The notes beneath the pieces are model-generated. The model saw only the letters and a program-made list of their open reading frames with translations. It had not been told where the DNA came from and ran no database searches. DNA of 36,220 bases, taken from NCBI GenBank assembly GCA_039680785.1, contig JBDKSF010000082.1, positions 1 through 36,220 on the forward strand. Reading direction: 5' to 3'. Shown here piece after piece: positions 8,565 to 16,729 of the stretch (positions are counted from its first letter, which is position 1; the number at the start of each line of letters is the position of its first letter). Position numbers and translations under genes: made by a program. Source of the DNA: Candidatus Cloacimonas sp. (lineage in GTDB: Bacteria > Cloacimonadota > Cloacimonadia > Cloacimonadales > Cloacimonadaceae).

Positions 8565-9682
8565 TGCTTGATTTAATTGAGCTGCGTCATAACTTGCATA
8601 AAATCCCTGAGCTTGCTTTTAAGGAATTTAAGACCAGAGCATTATTGGAAGAAAGCATTAGTAAAATATTGCAAGACCAGCCAAAAGATACCTGGAAACT
8701 GCATCATTTTAATGGCAATACTGGCTTGCTTTTAGAATATACTTGTGCCGCAGGACCCTATTTATTATTCAGAGCAGATATGGATGCTTTGCCCATTTAT
8801 GAAAATACAGGAGTTGATTATGCCTCCGAACATCCGGGTTTTATGCATTCTTGCGGACACGACATTCATTTAGCTATTTTAATGGGCTTAATTCAATTTG
8901 TGGCGATAAACAAGCCCCAACGCAATTTGTTGTTTCTTTTCCAACCAGCGGAAGAAGGTGAAGGAGGAGCACAAAGTGTTTTGGCAGAAGGAATAATTCA
9001 AAAGTTCAATATAGAAATGGTTCTGGCTTTACACATTGCCAGTGATTTACCTGTGGGCGCCATTTCCGCCAAAGAAGGTATCTTTTTTGCCATTCCGCAA
9101 GAGTTTGATGTTTGTTTTTACGGAAAATCGGCGCATATTGCCTTCCCAGAAAAAGGCATTGATGCTTTAAACGCAGGCATAATGTTTATGAATTTAATTA
9201 CAGATCGCCTGCAAGAGCTTAAAGCAAAGGAAAAAATTATTTTTCACATCGGGAAAATGAGCTCCGGCACCATTCGCAATGTTATTTCTGACCAATGTGT
9301 TCTGGAAGGAACGCATAGGTCCCTTTCCAAAGAAATCAGCCAAAAAATCAATAATGTCATCAAAGATACCGCAGCATTTGTAGCCAAAGCAACAGGGGCA
9401 AATTACGAGGTTAAATTTTTAGCCACTTACGACCCAGTTATCAACAATGCCAATTTAGTAAAACGCTTACAGGAGATTTGCCAACGGGAAAACATTCAAT
9501 ACATTCCTGCAGAAACAGCTATGACTGGAGAGGACTTTGGCTTTTTCACCACTCTTTATCCGGGTTTGCTTTTTTGGCTGGGGAGCGGATGTCCCCAACC
9601 CTTGCATTCAGATAAATTTTTGCCTAAAGATGAAAGCATTGAAGTTGGCGTAAAGGTCTTTAGCGCTTTCCTGCCAAAATAA
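8564..9682 (+). CDS. M20 family amidohydrolase/deacetylase
   Basis: This is a metal-dependent M20 (amidohydrolase, M20D-like) enzyme. It shows RHNLHKIPELAFKEF at the N-terminus, the metal-site segments RADMDALPI and MHSCGHDIHLA near residue 100, and FQPAEEGEGGAQ. Relatives remove acyl or acetyl groups from amino acids, including N-acetyl-diaminopimelate. The single-base overlap with asd makes a diaminopimelate-pathway deacetylase attractive, but general hippurate hydrolase or aminoacylase activity is equally compatible with the sequence. Its 372 residues are normal for the family. The gene ends 121 bases before the convergent NUDIX gene, and I see no clear terminator between them. Confidence 0.9.
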   Translation: MLDLIELRHNLHKIPELAFKEFKTRALLEESISKILQDQPKDTWKLHHFNGNTGLLLEYTCAAGPYLLFRADMDALPIYENTGVDYASEHPGFMHSCGHDIHLAILMGLIQFVAINKPQRNLLFLFQPAEEGEGGAQSVLAEGIIQKFNIEMVLALHIASDLPVGAISAKEGIFFAIPQEFDVCFYGKSAHIAFPEKGIDALNAGIMFMNLITDRLQELKAKEKIIFHIGKMSSGTIRNVISDQCVLEGTHRSLSKEISQKINNVIKDTAAFVAKATGANYEVKFLATYDPVINNANLVKRLQEICQRENIQYIPAETAMTGEDFGFFTTLYPGLLFWLGSGCPQPLHSDKFLPKDESIEVGVKVFSAFLPK

Positions 9683-9803
9683 TGCTTTTTATTTATCTTA
9701 CGCTGGCTCAGCTATTTGAATAGGATACAGTTTATTTATGTCTTAAGCGGAACTACGAATTGGAGAAGGCGTTAGCATTTTTCCCCAAACATTTCCAAAT
9801 AAT

Positions 9804-10409
9804 TTATTTAGCGACGGCAGGTTGGGTTCCGGTTTCTTTGGCAATGAAATCCCGATGCGCATCAAAGGCAATAATAGGTAAGTTATTCACAGGAAAAAAC
9901 TTTGCTTCTTCAGCATCATCTCCGGCTTGCAACTTGCCACCAATTGCCTTTATCCGAAAACCAATACTGAGAATTCTTTCGTAGATTGGACTTTTACCAT
10001 AAAACCAACCTATGGAGTGCATAATTTTACCTTTGATGCCTGTTTCTTCTTCCAGCTCTTGAAGGGCATTTTCTTCCGGCGTAAGATTAATTTCCATATA
10101 GCCACTGGGAAGTGCCCAATAACCAACTTTCGGAGGAAAACGCCTTTTCACCAAAAGCAGTTCCTTGTTTTCATTAAATAGCACAATTGCCACTGCCGGA
10201 ATAGGATTTTTGTAATAAACCCAATTACAAGCGGGACATATAGGCCTTAGTTTATTTTCAGCATCGGTTTTCAGCACCAATTTATGCCCGCAATGCAGAC
10301 AGAAATTAACATCTTTGTAATTAGCAGGACTAAGTTTTTTCATAAGTTCACTAATGGAAATTAGCACCCTTTTGTCAAGCAAAACGAAGGTAATTTTTTT
10401 TACGGACAT
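9804..10409 (-). CDS. NUDIX hydrolase with N-terminal zinc ribbon
   Basis: Residues 35-70 contain a CxxC...CxxC zinc ribbon (FCLHCGHKL, then PICPACNWVYYKNP), as in NADH pyrophosphatase-like NUDIX proteins. The NUDIX region reads YWALPSGYMEIN, then QELEEETGI. Against the consensus Gx5Ex7REUxEExGU, the glutamate after Gx5 is a leucine and the arginine is a glutamine, while the metal-binding EExG glutamates are kept. The substrate is probably a nucleoside diphosphate derivative, but it is not determinable here. The ATG at 10409 gives 201 aa. The ATG at 10343 (M23, MKKLSPANYKDV) is a plausible alternative because homology begins after it. Neither has a good ribosome binding site. Confidence 0.85.
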   Translation of the reverse strand: MSVKKITFVLLDKRVLISISELMKKLSPANYKDVNFCLHCGHKLVLKTDAENKLRPICPACNWVYYKNPIPAVAIVLFNENKELLLVKRRFPPKVGYWALPSGYMEINLTPEENALQELEEETGIKGKIMHSIGWFYGKSPIYERILSIGFRIKAIGGKLQAGDDAEEAKFFPVNNLPIIAFDAHRDFIAKETGTQPAVAK

Positions 10410-10570
10410 ACGGATTAACGAGTAACAAAATTTATTAGGGAATGGATTGGTGGATGGAACAGATAGTCAGTTTGGCAATTTGCTCTAATAACGACATAAC
10501 TCATTCCATCATAATCTGATACATAATCACTTTATCCCTCCCTGCCGGTCTGGCATATACTGCTCATTTG

Positions 10571-10627
10571 TTAATCGAACGCTTCCCGAATGCTTCCCGT
10601 ATGAACATTCGGGAAGCGTTCGGGATA
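10571..10627. repeat. perfect inverted repeat built from 11-nt units
   Basis: A 17-bp perfect inverted repeat (10576-10592 and 10606-10622) flanks a 13-base loop. It can be read as consecutive 11-nt units: TTAATCGAACG (10571), CTTCCCGAATG (10582), CTTCCCGTATG (10593), two bases AA, then the inverted units CATTCGGGAAG (10606) and CGTTCGGGATA (10617). It is far more GC-rich than its surroundings. It could form a cruciform or a strong RNA hairpin, or present helically phased protein sites. No T-tract follows, so a simple terminator is unlikely. Confidence 0.85.
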
Positions 10628-10936
10628 CTTTTCGGCAATATAAGGGTTTTAAGTAGGAACGAAATAGGAGATCAATCCTCCTGAAATAGCTAAAAAGTAG
10701 GTAAACAAAAGATAATTGTATAGTGTGATAATTTGTGGTACTTAACGAACCATTTAGGAAATTCTTACATACTCCCCCAAAAGTTCTGATAACCTTTGGC
10801 TTATCTTTTCAAATTCTTCTATGAGAGGAAGGTTGACAAAATCAAGGTATGCAAAAATTTGGCTAATATATATTGTAAACTAAGACAAAAAACTCTGCCG
10901 AAAAACACAGGGTTACATAGCAAGAGGAGTATTAGA

Positions 10937-11080
10937 ATGGAACCAGCTAACAATATAAGTGTTAGGAACAAAGGAATTACTTTGGGGACAGTAAGTTATG
11001 ATATAACAAAAGCGTTGCCCGAAGCGGAAACCTTTTTTCGAAAAGGAACAAGGCGTGAAGCAACTCCTCGGCAATTATAA
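10937..11080 (+). CDS. doubtful 47-codon small ORF
   Basis: An ATG preceded by AGAGGAG with seven bases of spacing opens a 47-codon frame that starts MEPANNISVRNKGITLG and ends in a basic tail, RKGTRREATPRQL. I recognise no family. The frame extends upstream to a TTG at 10796, but only this ATG has a ribosome binding site. A hairpin, CCTTTT-TTCG-AAAAGG (11031-11046), lies within it. It may be a real small protein, an upstream leader of the der operon, or chance. Confidence 0.25.
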   Translation: MEPANNISVRNKGITLGTVSYDITKALPEAETFFRKGTRREATPRQL

Positions 11081-11081
11081 T
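11076..11081 (+). promoter_or_regulatory. possible -10 box for the der operon
   Basis: There is a perfect TATAAT 57 bases before the der ATG, but no recognisable TTGACA-like hexamer at 16-18 bases upstream. It is the best promoter candidate for the 17-gene run by position only. Confidence 0.3.
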
Positions 11082-11138
11082 ATTATGATTGCATCGGTCA
11101 TTTGTTTCTTAAAGATAAACTAAAAACCAGATGGAAAA

Positions 11139-12473
11139 ATGAGAAAATATATCGTATCTATCGTAGGGCGTCCCAATGTAGGAAAATCCACATTATTTAA
11201 TCGTTTGTGTAGAAAGCGTTCTGCTATTGTAGATTTTGAAGCAGGCATAACGCGAGACCGCAAATACGAAGATGTAATCTGGAATGGGAAAACATTTAAA
11301 CTTGTGGATACCGGTGGCATTGTTTTTGACAGTAATGAGACAATGGACAAAATGGTTAAACATCAAGCATTATTGGCAATTGAAGAAAGTGATCTGATTA
11401 TTTTTTTGGTGGACGCTCAAACCGGCGTTACCGATATCGACAAAGACATAGCCAAAATCCTTTATCCACATAGAGATAAAGTTATGCTCGTTGCCAATAA
11501 AGCCGATAGTGAAAAATTGGAGTGGGAGGTCTATGATTTCCTGCAATTGGGTTTAGGTGAGGCAATTGCTATTTCTGCTTCGCATGGACGCAATACGGGA
11601 GATTTTTTAGATGCTTTAATAAAACGCATTCCTGGCACACAATTGGCTTATCAAAATGAAGATAAACCCGCTGCCACACGCATTGCCATAGTGGGAAAAC
11701 CCAATGTAGGAAAAAGTTCCATCGCCAATTTGCTGATCGGCAATCCGAAATTAATTGTCACTGATATTCCGGGCACAACGCGTGATTCCATAGATAGCCC
11801 TTTTCGTTTTCATAACAAGGATTATGTTTTAATCGATACTGCAGGGCTAAGACGCAAAACGAGAGTAAGTTACGGAGTGGAATATTTTTCCAATTTAAGA
11901 ACTATAGATGCAGTTGATCGTGCGGACATTGTAGTTTTGGTTCTTACTGCGGATGAGGAACTTAGCGTTCAAGACATCAAAATAGCCAGCTATGCCAAAC
12001 GCAAGATGAAGGAAATTCTGGTTGTGTTTAATAAATGGGATTTGGTGGAAAAAGAGACAAATACGGTAAATAAATATCTGCAGAATTTGCATTATCAGAT
12101 GCCTTTTCTGCAATTTGCCCCCGTTCTATTCATTTCTGCTAAAACAAGCCAACGCATCAATCGGATAATGGAAACGGTTGCCCAAATTGAAGTAGAAAGT
12201 GAAAAACGGATTTCCACCTCAGAACTCAATCGCTTTATGGAAACGGTTATTATGCACAGACCCCCTACCCACCCAAGTGGAAGACAGGTAAAAATATATT
12301 ATATAACGCAAGCACAAGTGAAACCGCCCACCTTTATTTTCTTTTGCAATACGCCTTCTTTGATAACGGAAAACTACCGGCGATTTTTACATAATCAATT
12401 AAGGGAAACATTCAAATTTGAAGGAGTTAGCATTAAGCTGATTTTTAAGGGACGCAAAAAAGAAGAGGACTAA
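11139..12473 (+). CDS. der: ribosome biogenesis GTPase Der (EngA)
   Basis: Der is a double-GTPase needed for assembly of the 50S ribosomal subunit. Two tandem G domains are visible. Domain 1 has GRPNVGKSTLFNRL (residue 9), DTGG and NKAD. Domain 2 has GKPNVGKSSIANLL (near residue 186), DIPGTTRD, DTAG and NKWD. The C-terminal KH-like domain covers roughly residues 350-444. The length of 444 residues is typical. It is the first gene of the long rightward run, and plsY begins directly after its stop codon. The ribosome binding site is weak. Confidence 0.97.
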   Translation: MRKYIVSIVGRPNVGKSTLFNRLCRKRSAIVDFEAGITRDRKYEDVIWNGKTFKLVDTGGIVFDSNETMDKMVKHQALLAIEESDLIIFLVDAQTGVTDIDKDIAKILYPHRDKVMLVANKADSEKLEWEVYDFLQLGLGEAIAISASHGRNTGDFLDALIKRIPGTQLAYQNEDKPAATRIAIVGKPNVGKSSIANLLIGNPKLIVTDIPGTTRDSIDSPFRFHNKDYVLIDTAGLRRKTRVSYGVEYFSNLRTIDAVDRADIVVLVLTADEELSVQDIKIASYAKRKMKEILVVFNKWDLVEKETNTVNKYLQNLHYQMPFLQFAPVLFISAKTSQRINRIMETVAQIEVESEKRISTSELNRFMETVIMHRPPTHPSGRQVKIYYITQAQVKPPTFIFFCNTPSLITENYRRFLHNQLRETFKFEGVSIKLIFKGRKKEED

Positions 12474-13106
12474 ATGAATGAACATAACTTTATGCTCTTA
12501 GGTTTTTTAATAGTTGCTTATCTGGTTGGCAGTATTCCCAATGGCTGGCTTGCTGGAAAATTAATTTACCGGAAAGATATCCGCAAAGAAGGAAGTGGAA
12601 ATATAGGCGCCACCAATGCTTTAAGGTCTTTTGGAACGCTAAGTGGCGTTCTTGTTTTACTTTTGGATATGGCTAAGGGTTTTATTCCGGTCGGTTTAGC
12701 AATCTTAATTACAAGCAAAGAAAGTAGCTTGGTACCGATAACTGCTTTTTTAGTTATTATGGGGCATATTTTCCCTGTCTATTTAAAATTCAAAGGTGGT
12801 AAAGGAGTTGCTACGGCTGCCGGATCTTTTTTAGCGTTTGCGCCTTATAGTTTACTGATAGCGATTATTGTTTTTTTAATTGTAGTTATCCTTTATCGTT
12901 ATGTATCTCTGGCATCTATATGTGCCGCTCTTTCTTTTCAGACCCATTATCTGGCACAATTGCTGAAAGCGGAAAAGGCGGATTTTGTCTCTTTAATTTT
13001 AATTTCAGTAGTCATAATGATGATACTTATTAAACATCAAAGCAATCTGGAAAGATTGTTAAGAGGAACTGAATCTAAACTAAAATTTGGTAAAAAAGGA
13101 AATTAG
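12474..13106 (+). CDS. plsY: acyl-phosphate:glycerol-3-phosphate acyltransferase PlsY
   Basis: PlsY makes lysophosphatidic acid from acyl-phosphate and glycerol-3-phosphate at the inner membrane, the first step of phospholipid synthesis. The three active-site motifs are present: GSIPNGWLAGK, then EGSGNIGATNALRSFG, then GHIFPVYLKFKGGKGVATAAGS. At least five hydrophobic segments are visible. The 210 residues are slightly above the usual 190-205, with a basic tail. The ATG immediately follows the der TAA. The der-plsY adjacency is common in bacteria. Confidence 0.95.
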   Translation: MNEHNFMLLGFLIVAYLVGSIPNGWLAGKLIYRKDIRKEGSGNIGATNALRSFGTLSGVLVLLLDMAKGFIPVGLAILITSKESSLVPITAFLVIMGHIFPVYLKFKGGKGVATAAGSFLAFAPYSLLIAIIVFLIVVILYRYVSLASICAALSFQTHYLAQLLKAEKADFVSLILISVVIMMILIKHQSNLERLLRGTESKLKFGKKGN

Positions 13107-13113
13107 AACCTGA

Positions 13114-14496
13114 ATGTGTGGAATCATAGGAGTTTTTGGAGCTGACGACGCCGCCCATCTTGCCGCTTTAGGACTTTTCGCTGAACAGCATAGAGGGCAA
13201 GAAAGTTGTGGTATGGCAGTGAGTGACGGTTTTCTTATCCGTTTGCATAAGCAAATGGGATTGGTTAAAGAGGTCTTTCATAGTGAACAATTAACTGCTT
13301 TGCCAGGAAAAATAGCTATTGGCCATGTGCGATATCCCACTAAGGGAAGTGCGACTGAATTTAATACCCAACCACATTTAGTGGAGACACTTTCGGGTCC
13401 CTGTTACGCACTTGCCTCAAATGGTGATATTGTAAATTATATGCAAGTGCGCAAAGCATTGGAAAAAGAAAAGGTCTATTTTAAAAGTGACAACGATGGT
13501 GAGCTGCTGGTTAAATATATTGCCTATAGAATCTTACATTATCAAGAAAAAATAGAAGTGGCAATCCAGCATTTAATGCAAGATATCAAAGGTGCATATT
13601 CCAGCGTTCTTTGCACACCTACGGAACTTTATATGTTTAGAGATCCGCTTAGCATCCGTCCAATGATGTGGGGAAAATTACCTGATGGAACAATTGTAGT
13701 GGCTTCGGAAAGTTGTGCTTTGGATACTTTAGGCGCCATAGATAGAAAAGAAGTCCCTCCCGCTGGAATAATCAAAGTTAGCGAAAAAGGAATAGAAATT
13801 TTTGAAAATGACCCAAATCTCTATCGAAGCTGTAATTGTGAAAAGCATTGTATTTTTGAACAGATATATTTTTCCCGCCCCGATAGTTTTCACTTTGGCG
13901 AAAATGTGTATCAAGTAAGAGAAAAAATTGGAGCAGCTTTGGCAAGACAAGACGAAGGATTAAATCCTGATTTGGTAGTTCCGGTTCCCGATTCATCCAA
14001 TTTTATCGGAATGGGCTATGCCAATCAAAGTGGCAGACCTCTTTCCTTAGGCCTAATTCGTAATCATTATATCGGCAGAACTTTTATTAAACCGGAACAA
14101 TCAGTCCGCGATGAAAGCGTGCGCCAAAAATTTAATGTCCTGCCCCATTTTTTTAATGGGAAAAAAATTGTGCTGATAGATGATAGCATTGTGCGGGGAA
14201 CCACCATCCGAAAAATCGTGAAATTGATCAAAGATGCCGGAGCAACGGAAATTCATTTGCGCATTGGCAGCCCCCAAATAAAACATAGTTGCTATTATGG
14301 AATAGATACTCCCAATGCACAAGAATTGGTTGCCAACCGTAGAACATTGGAAGAAATTAGGGAAATTACCGGTGTGGATACTTTAAAACATCTATCCCAA
14401 AGCGATTTGCAAAGCTGTGTTCATTGCCCTGAAAATTATTGTTATGCCTGTTTTGATGGCAATTATCCCGTAGGAGTTCCCGATGCATACAATTAA
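13114..14496 (+). CDS. purF: amidophosphoribosyltransferase PurF (Fe-S cluster type)
   Basis: PurF converts PRPP and glutamine to phosphoribosylamine, the first committed step of purine synthesis. MCGIIGVFG places the glutaminase nucleophile at Cys2 with no propeptide, followed by EQHRGQESCGMAV. The PRPP loop is VLIDDSIVRGTTIR in the second half. Cysteines in CNCEKHCIFEQIYF, IKHSCYYGID and SCVHCPENYCYAC match the positions of the [4Fe-4S] ligands of Bacillus-type PurF, so oxygen-sensitive cluster binding is likely. The 460 residues are normal. The stop overlaps the heptose kinase gene by 14 nt. Confidence 0.96.
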   Translation: MCGIIGVFGADDAAHLAALGLFAEQHRGQESCGMAVSDGFLIRLHKQMGLVKEVFHSEQLTALPGKIAIGHVRYPTKGSATEFNTQPHLVETLSGPCYALASNGDIVNYMQVRKALEKEKVYFKSDNDGELLVKYIAYRILHYQEKIEVAIQHLMQDIKGAYSSVLCTPTELYMFRDPLSIRPMMWGKLPDGTIVVASESCALDTLGAIDRKEVPPAGIIKVSEKGIEIFENDPNLYRSCNCEKHCIFEQIYFSRPDSFHFGENVYQVREKIGAALARQDEGLNPDLVVPVPDSSNFIGMGYANQSGRPLSLGLIRNHYIGRTFIKPEQSVRDESVRQKFNVLPHFFNGKKIVLIDDSIVRGTTIRKIVKLIKDAGATEIHLRIGSPQIKHSCYYGIDTPNAQELVANRRTLEEIREITGVDTLKHLSQSDLQSCVHCPENYCYACFDGNYPVGVPDAYN

Positions 14497-15475
14497 TCCT
14501 AACAAACTGGAAGAGATTTTAAATAGTTTTAAACAACGCCGCATAATCGTTTTAGGCGATATAATGCTGGATGAATATTTATGGGGAAAAGTTCAACGCA
14601 TTTCTCCGGAAGCGCCTGTTCCCATAATTGAAATAAATACAAGCGATTACCGTTTAGGGGGAGCAGCCAATGCAGCTCTAAATTTAAATGTTTTGGGTGC
14701 GGAAGTTACTCTGACGGGTGTTTGTGGAAAAGACCCTCAATCGCAAATCATAATGAAGAAACTTAAAGAAAGAGGGATGTCTGCTTCAGGTATATTTATT
14801 GATGCCAGTAGGCCTACAACCCTAAAAACCAGAATTGGTTCCGTAAGTCAACAAATTGTGCGTTTAGATAGAGAAGATGTCTCTGAACTAAATTTGAATC
14901 TGCAAAAAGATATTTTCACCTATCTTGCTCAAATTATGCCTCAGGCGGATGCACTTTTAATTGAGGACTATAATAAGGGTTTGCTTAGTTTTAATTTGAT
15001 CAATGATGTTCTGCAGCTGGCCAGAAAATATAAAAAACTGGTTGCGGTTGATCCCAAATATCTCAATTTCAGTTCCTATGGAGGAGTAGAAATTTTCAAA
15101 CCCAACTTTAGAGAATTGGAAAGTTATTGCGGCAGAAAATTTACCGATAGAGAGGATTTTGAAAGGTCTGCGGAAGAACTAAGGCAAAGAATGAACATTA
15201 AACATTTGGTAGTTACCGTAGGCAGCGAAGGAATGTATGTTTTTTCAGGAAAAAAGCAAGTAAAACATCTTCCCAGTTTTGCTCGCGAGGTATATGATGT
15301 CTCCGGAGCGGGTGATACAGTTATAAGTGCTTTAACTTTGGCTTACTTATATGATTCAAACATTGATTCTGCCACTTTGATTGCTAATCATTCTGCAGCT
15401 GTGGCAGTTGCCAAAAAGGGAACTGCCAGTGTCACTACGGATGAAATAAGAGAAAGTTTCAATGCTGCAATCTAA
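14483..15475 (+). CDS. D-glycero-beta-D-manno-heptose-7-phosphate kinase (HldE kinase half)
   Basis: This PfkB-family sugar kinase corresponds to the N-terminal half of E. coli HldE (RfaE1). It phosphorylates heptose 7-phosphate at C1 on the way to ADP-heptose for LPS core. [26 protein letters not shown] is the family signature near residue 20, and [13 protein letters not shown] near residue 270 is the PfkB anion-hole and catalytic motif. The ATG lies inside purF (14-nt overlap) with AGGAG seven bases upstream. It overlaps the adenylyltransferase gene by another 14 nt, so the two halves are separate, coupled genes. The rfaE1 or hldA label would also fit. Confidence 0.93.
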   Translation: MHTINPNKLEEILNSFKQRRIIVLGDIMLDEYLWGKVQRISPEAPVPIIEINTSDYRLGGAANAALNLNVLGAEVTLTGVCGKDPQSQIIMKKLKERGMSASGIFIDASRPTTLKTRIGSVSQQIVRLDREDVSELNLNLQKDIFTYLAQIMPQADALLIEDYNKGLLSFNLINDVLQLARKYKKLVAVDPKYLNFSSYGGVEIFKPNFRELESYCGRKFTDREDFERSAEELRQRMNIKHLVVTVGSEGMYVFSGKKQVKHLPSFAREVYDVSGAGDTVISALTLAYLYDSNIDSATLIANHSAAVAVAKKGTASVTTDEIRESFNAAI

Positions 15476-15941
15476 AATCATACCCTATGCCAAAATGGAT
15501 GAGTTAAGTAAGAACTTGCGCAACCAGGGAAAACGGATTATATTTACTAATGGTTGTTTTGATATTATACATTCAGGGCATATCCTCTATCTGGAAAATG
15601 CCAAAGCGATGGGAGATGTTCTGATTGTAGGACTTAATAGTGATGCATCGGTGAAAAGATTGAAGGGAATTAGCCGTCCTGTTAATGCTGAAGGAGATAG
15701 AGCTTTGGTCTTGGCAGCTTTGGAAATGGTTGATTATGTGTGTATTTTCGAACAAGATACGCCCTATGAACTGATTGGCATTATTAAACCTGATGTATTG
15801 GTGAAAGGTGGCGATTGGCAAGTGGAACAAATTTGCGGAGCTGATATTGTGCAAAGTTACGGAGGAAAAGTTTGTTCCTTGAATTATGAAAAAGGGATCA
15901 GCACTTCCGAAATTATTAAGCGCATAAAACAAGGAAATTAA
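15462..15941 (+). CDS. D-beta-D-heptose 1-phosphate adenylyltransferase (HldE transferase half)
   Basis: This nucleotidyltransferase corresponds to the C-terminal half of HldE (RfaE2) and makes ADP-heptose from heptose 1-phosphate and ATP. The class signature [16 protein letters not shown] near residue 30 contains the HxGH motif, [13 protein letters not shown] follows, and [13 protein letters not shown] ends the protein. The 159 residues match stand-alone versions. The ATG sits 14 nt inside the kinase gene. The rfaE2 or hldC label would also fit. Confidence 0.94.
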   Translation: MLQSKIIPYAKMDELSKNLRNQGKRIIFTNGCFDIIHSGHILYLENAKAMGDVLIVGLNSDASVKRLKGISRPVNAEGDRALVLAALEMVDYVCIFEQDTPYELIGIIKPDVLVKGGDWQVEQICGADIVQSYGGKVCSLNYEKGISTSEIIKRIKQGN

Positions 15942-15942
15942 A

Positions 15943-16353
15943 ATGCTGGAAGAACCAGTTGAAGATAGCGGTATCGTAACAAAAGTGGAAGGTAACTGTG
16001 TTACCGTAGAAATCGAACGCGGGAAAAATTGCCAGGGTTGCAAAATGCAAGGACTGTGTTTTACGCAAAGTGAGCCAACCAAGTATGAATTAGTTACCGA
16101 TCTACCTTTGCAAGTAAATGATAGAGTGCAGCTAAATATCTCACCTTTAGGAAGAACTTTGGTGTCTTTGCTAATTTTTGGGGTTCCCATCCTGTTTTTA
16201 TTTGCGGGTTATTTAATTGCGTCGTTGTGGTTTATCGAAATTGTTGCGGCTCTAATCGGTTTTGCCGGAATGGCATTGTCTTTTCTGTTAATAAGGTTTA
16301 TCGACAATAAATACGGAACTCATTTAAAGATAAGCATCGCGAGGAAACTGTGA
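15943..16353 (+). CDS. RseC/MucC family membrane protein
   Basis: This small inner-membrane protein is of the SoxR-reducing-system RseC family. Residues 8-60 form a soluble beta domain with the cysteine cluster CQGCKMQGLC. Two transmembrane helices follow, about residues 68-90 and 94-112. RseC-type proteins are linked to sigma-E signalling or to redox (Rnf-associated) complexes, and the role here is not evident. No rnf genes are adjacent. It starts one base after hldE2 and overlaps folB by 4 nt (GTGA). The 136 residues are normal. Confidence 0.85.
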   Translation: MLEEPVEDSGIVTKVEGNCVTVEIERGKNCQGCKMQGLCFTQSEPTKYELVTDLPLQVNDRVQLNISPLGRTLVSLLIFGVPILFLFAGYLIASLWFIEIVAALIGFAGMALSFLLIRFIDNKYGTHLKISIARKL

Positions 16354-16727
16354 AAATAAAACTGAACGAAATGGTCTTTTATGGTTATCATGGAGTCCAG
16401 GAAGAAGAAAGAACTTTAGGTCAGCGCTTTATCGTAAGTGTAACCCTATATACCAGTTCCAATATAGATAATCATATTCGCCATCTGGAAGATACGATTG
16501 ACTACACGAAAGTATATGCCGTAATAAAAGAAATAATGGAAAGCAGGCAATTTTACTTATTGGAAAACTGTGCTAACACCATAGCCGATAAACTTTTAAC
16601 TGATTTTCCCTTGCTCAATAAACTTACTATCTGCATTCAAAAACCCTCAGTTCCAATTCAAGGAAGCATAAAATCGGTAGAAGTTATCCTCAGCAGAAGC
16701 AGAAATAATCAAGAGGAAAATATTTAG
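16350..16727 (+). CDS. folB: dihydroneopterin aldolase FolB
   Basis: FolB cleaves 7,8-dihydroneopterin to 6-hydroxymethyl-dihydropterin in folate synthesis. The motif FYGYHGVQEEERTLGQRF carries the substrate-binding glutamate, LENCANTIADKL follows, and IQKPSVPI holds the conserved lysine near residue 100. The length of 125 residues is typical. The start is a GTG with GAGGA six bases upstream, overlapping the RseC-like stop. folK follows after two bases, and the two enzymes act in sequence. Confidence 0.95.
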   Translation: MKIKLNEMVFYGYHGVQEEERTLGQRFIVSVTLYTSSNIDNHIRHLEDTIDYTKVYAVIKEIMESRQFYLLENCANTIADKLLTDFPLLNKLTICIQKPSVPIQGSIKSVEVILSRSRNNQEENI

Positions 16728-16729
16728 CT

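Larger units (their letters stand above)
10410..11138. other. long intergenic region between NUDIX gene and der
   Basis: These 729 bases hold no recognisable full-length gene. They contain the inverted repeat at 10571-10627; a small hairpin AGGAG/CTCCT (10666-10670 and 10678-10682) flanked by direct repeats GAAATAG (10661-10667 and 10683-10689); a doubtful 47-codon ORF at 10937-11080; and a TATAAT at 11076-11081. I recognise no structured RNA family here. Confidence 0.6.

Noticed and set aside
10350-10378. Promoter inside the 5' end of the NUDIX frame
   Set aside because: TTGACA is present, but the -10 position matches only three of six bases.
10576-10622. Insertion-sequence or transposon end
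   Set aside because: The inverted repeat has a 13-base loop, no transposase and no target duplication.
10833-10861. Promoter at TTGACA 10833
   Set aside because: No acceptable -10 hexamer at 15-19 bases.
10796-11080. 94-codon ORF from TTG
   Set aside because: The first 47 codons have no ribosome binding site and look random; only the shorter ATG form is kept, at low confidence.
15573-16190. 205-codon antisense ORF over hldE2 and the RseC-like gene
   Set aside because: Both sense genes are clear family members, and the antisense frame has no recognisable motif.
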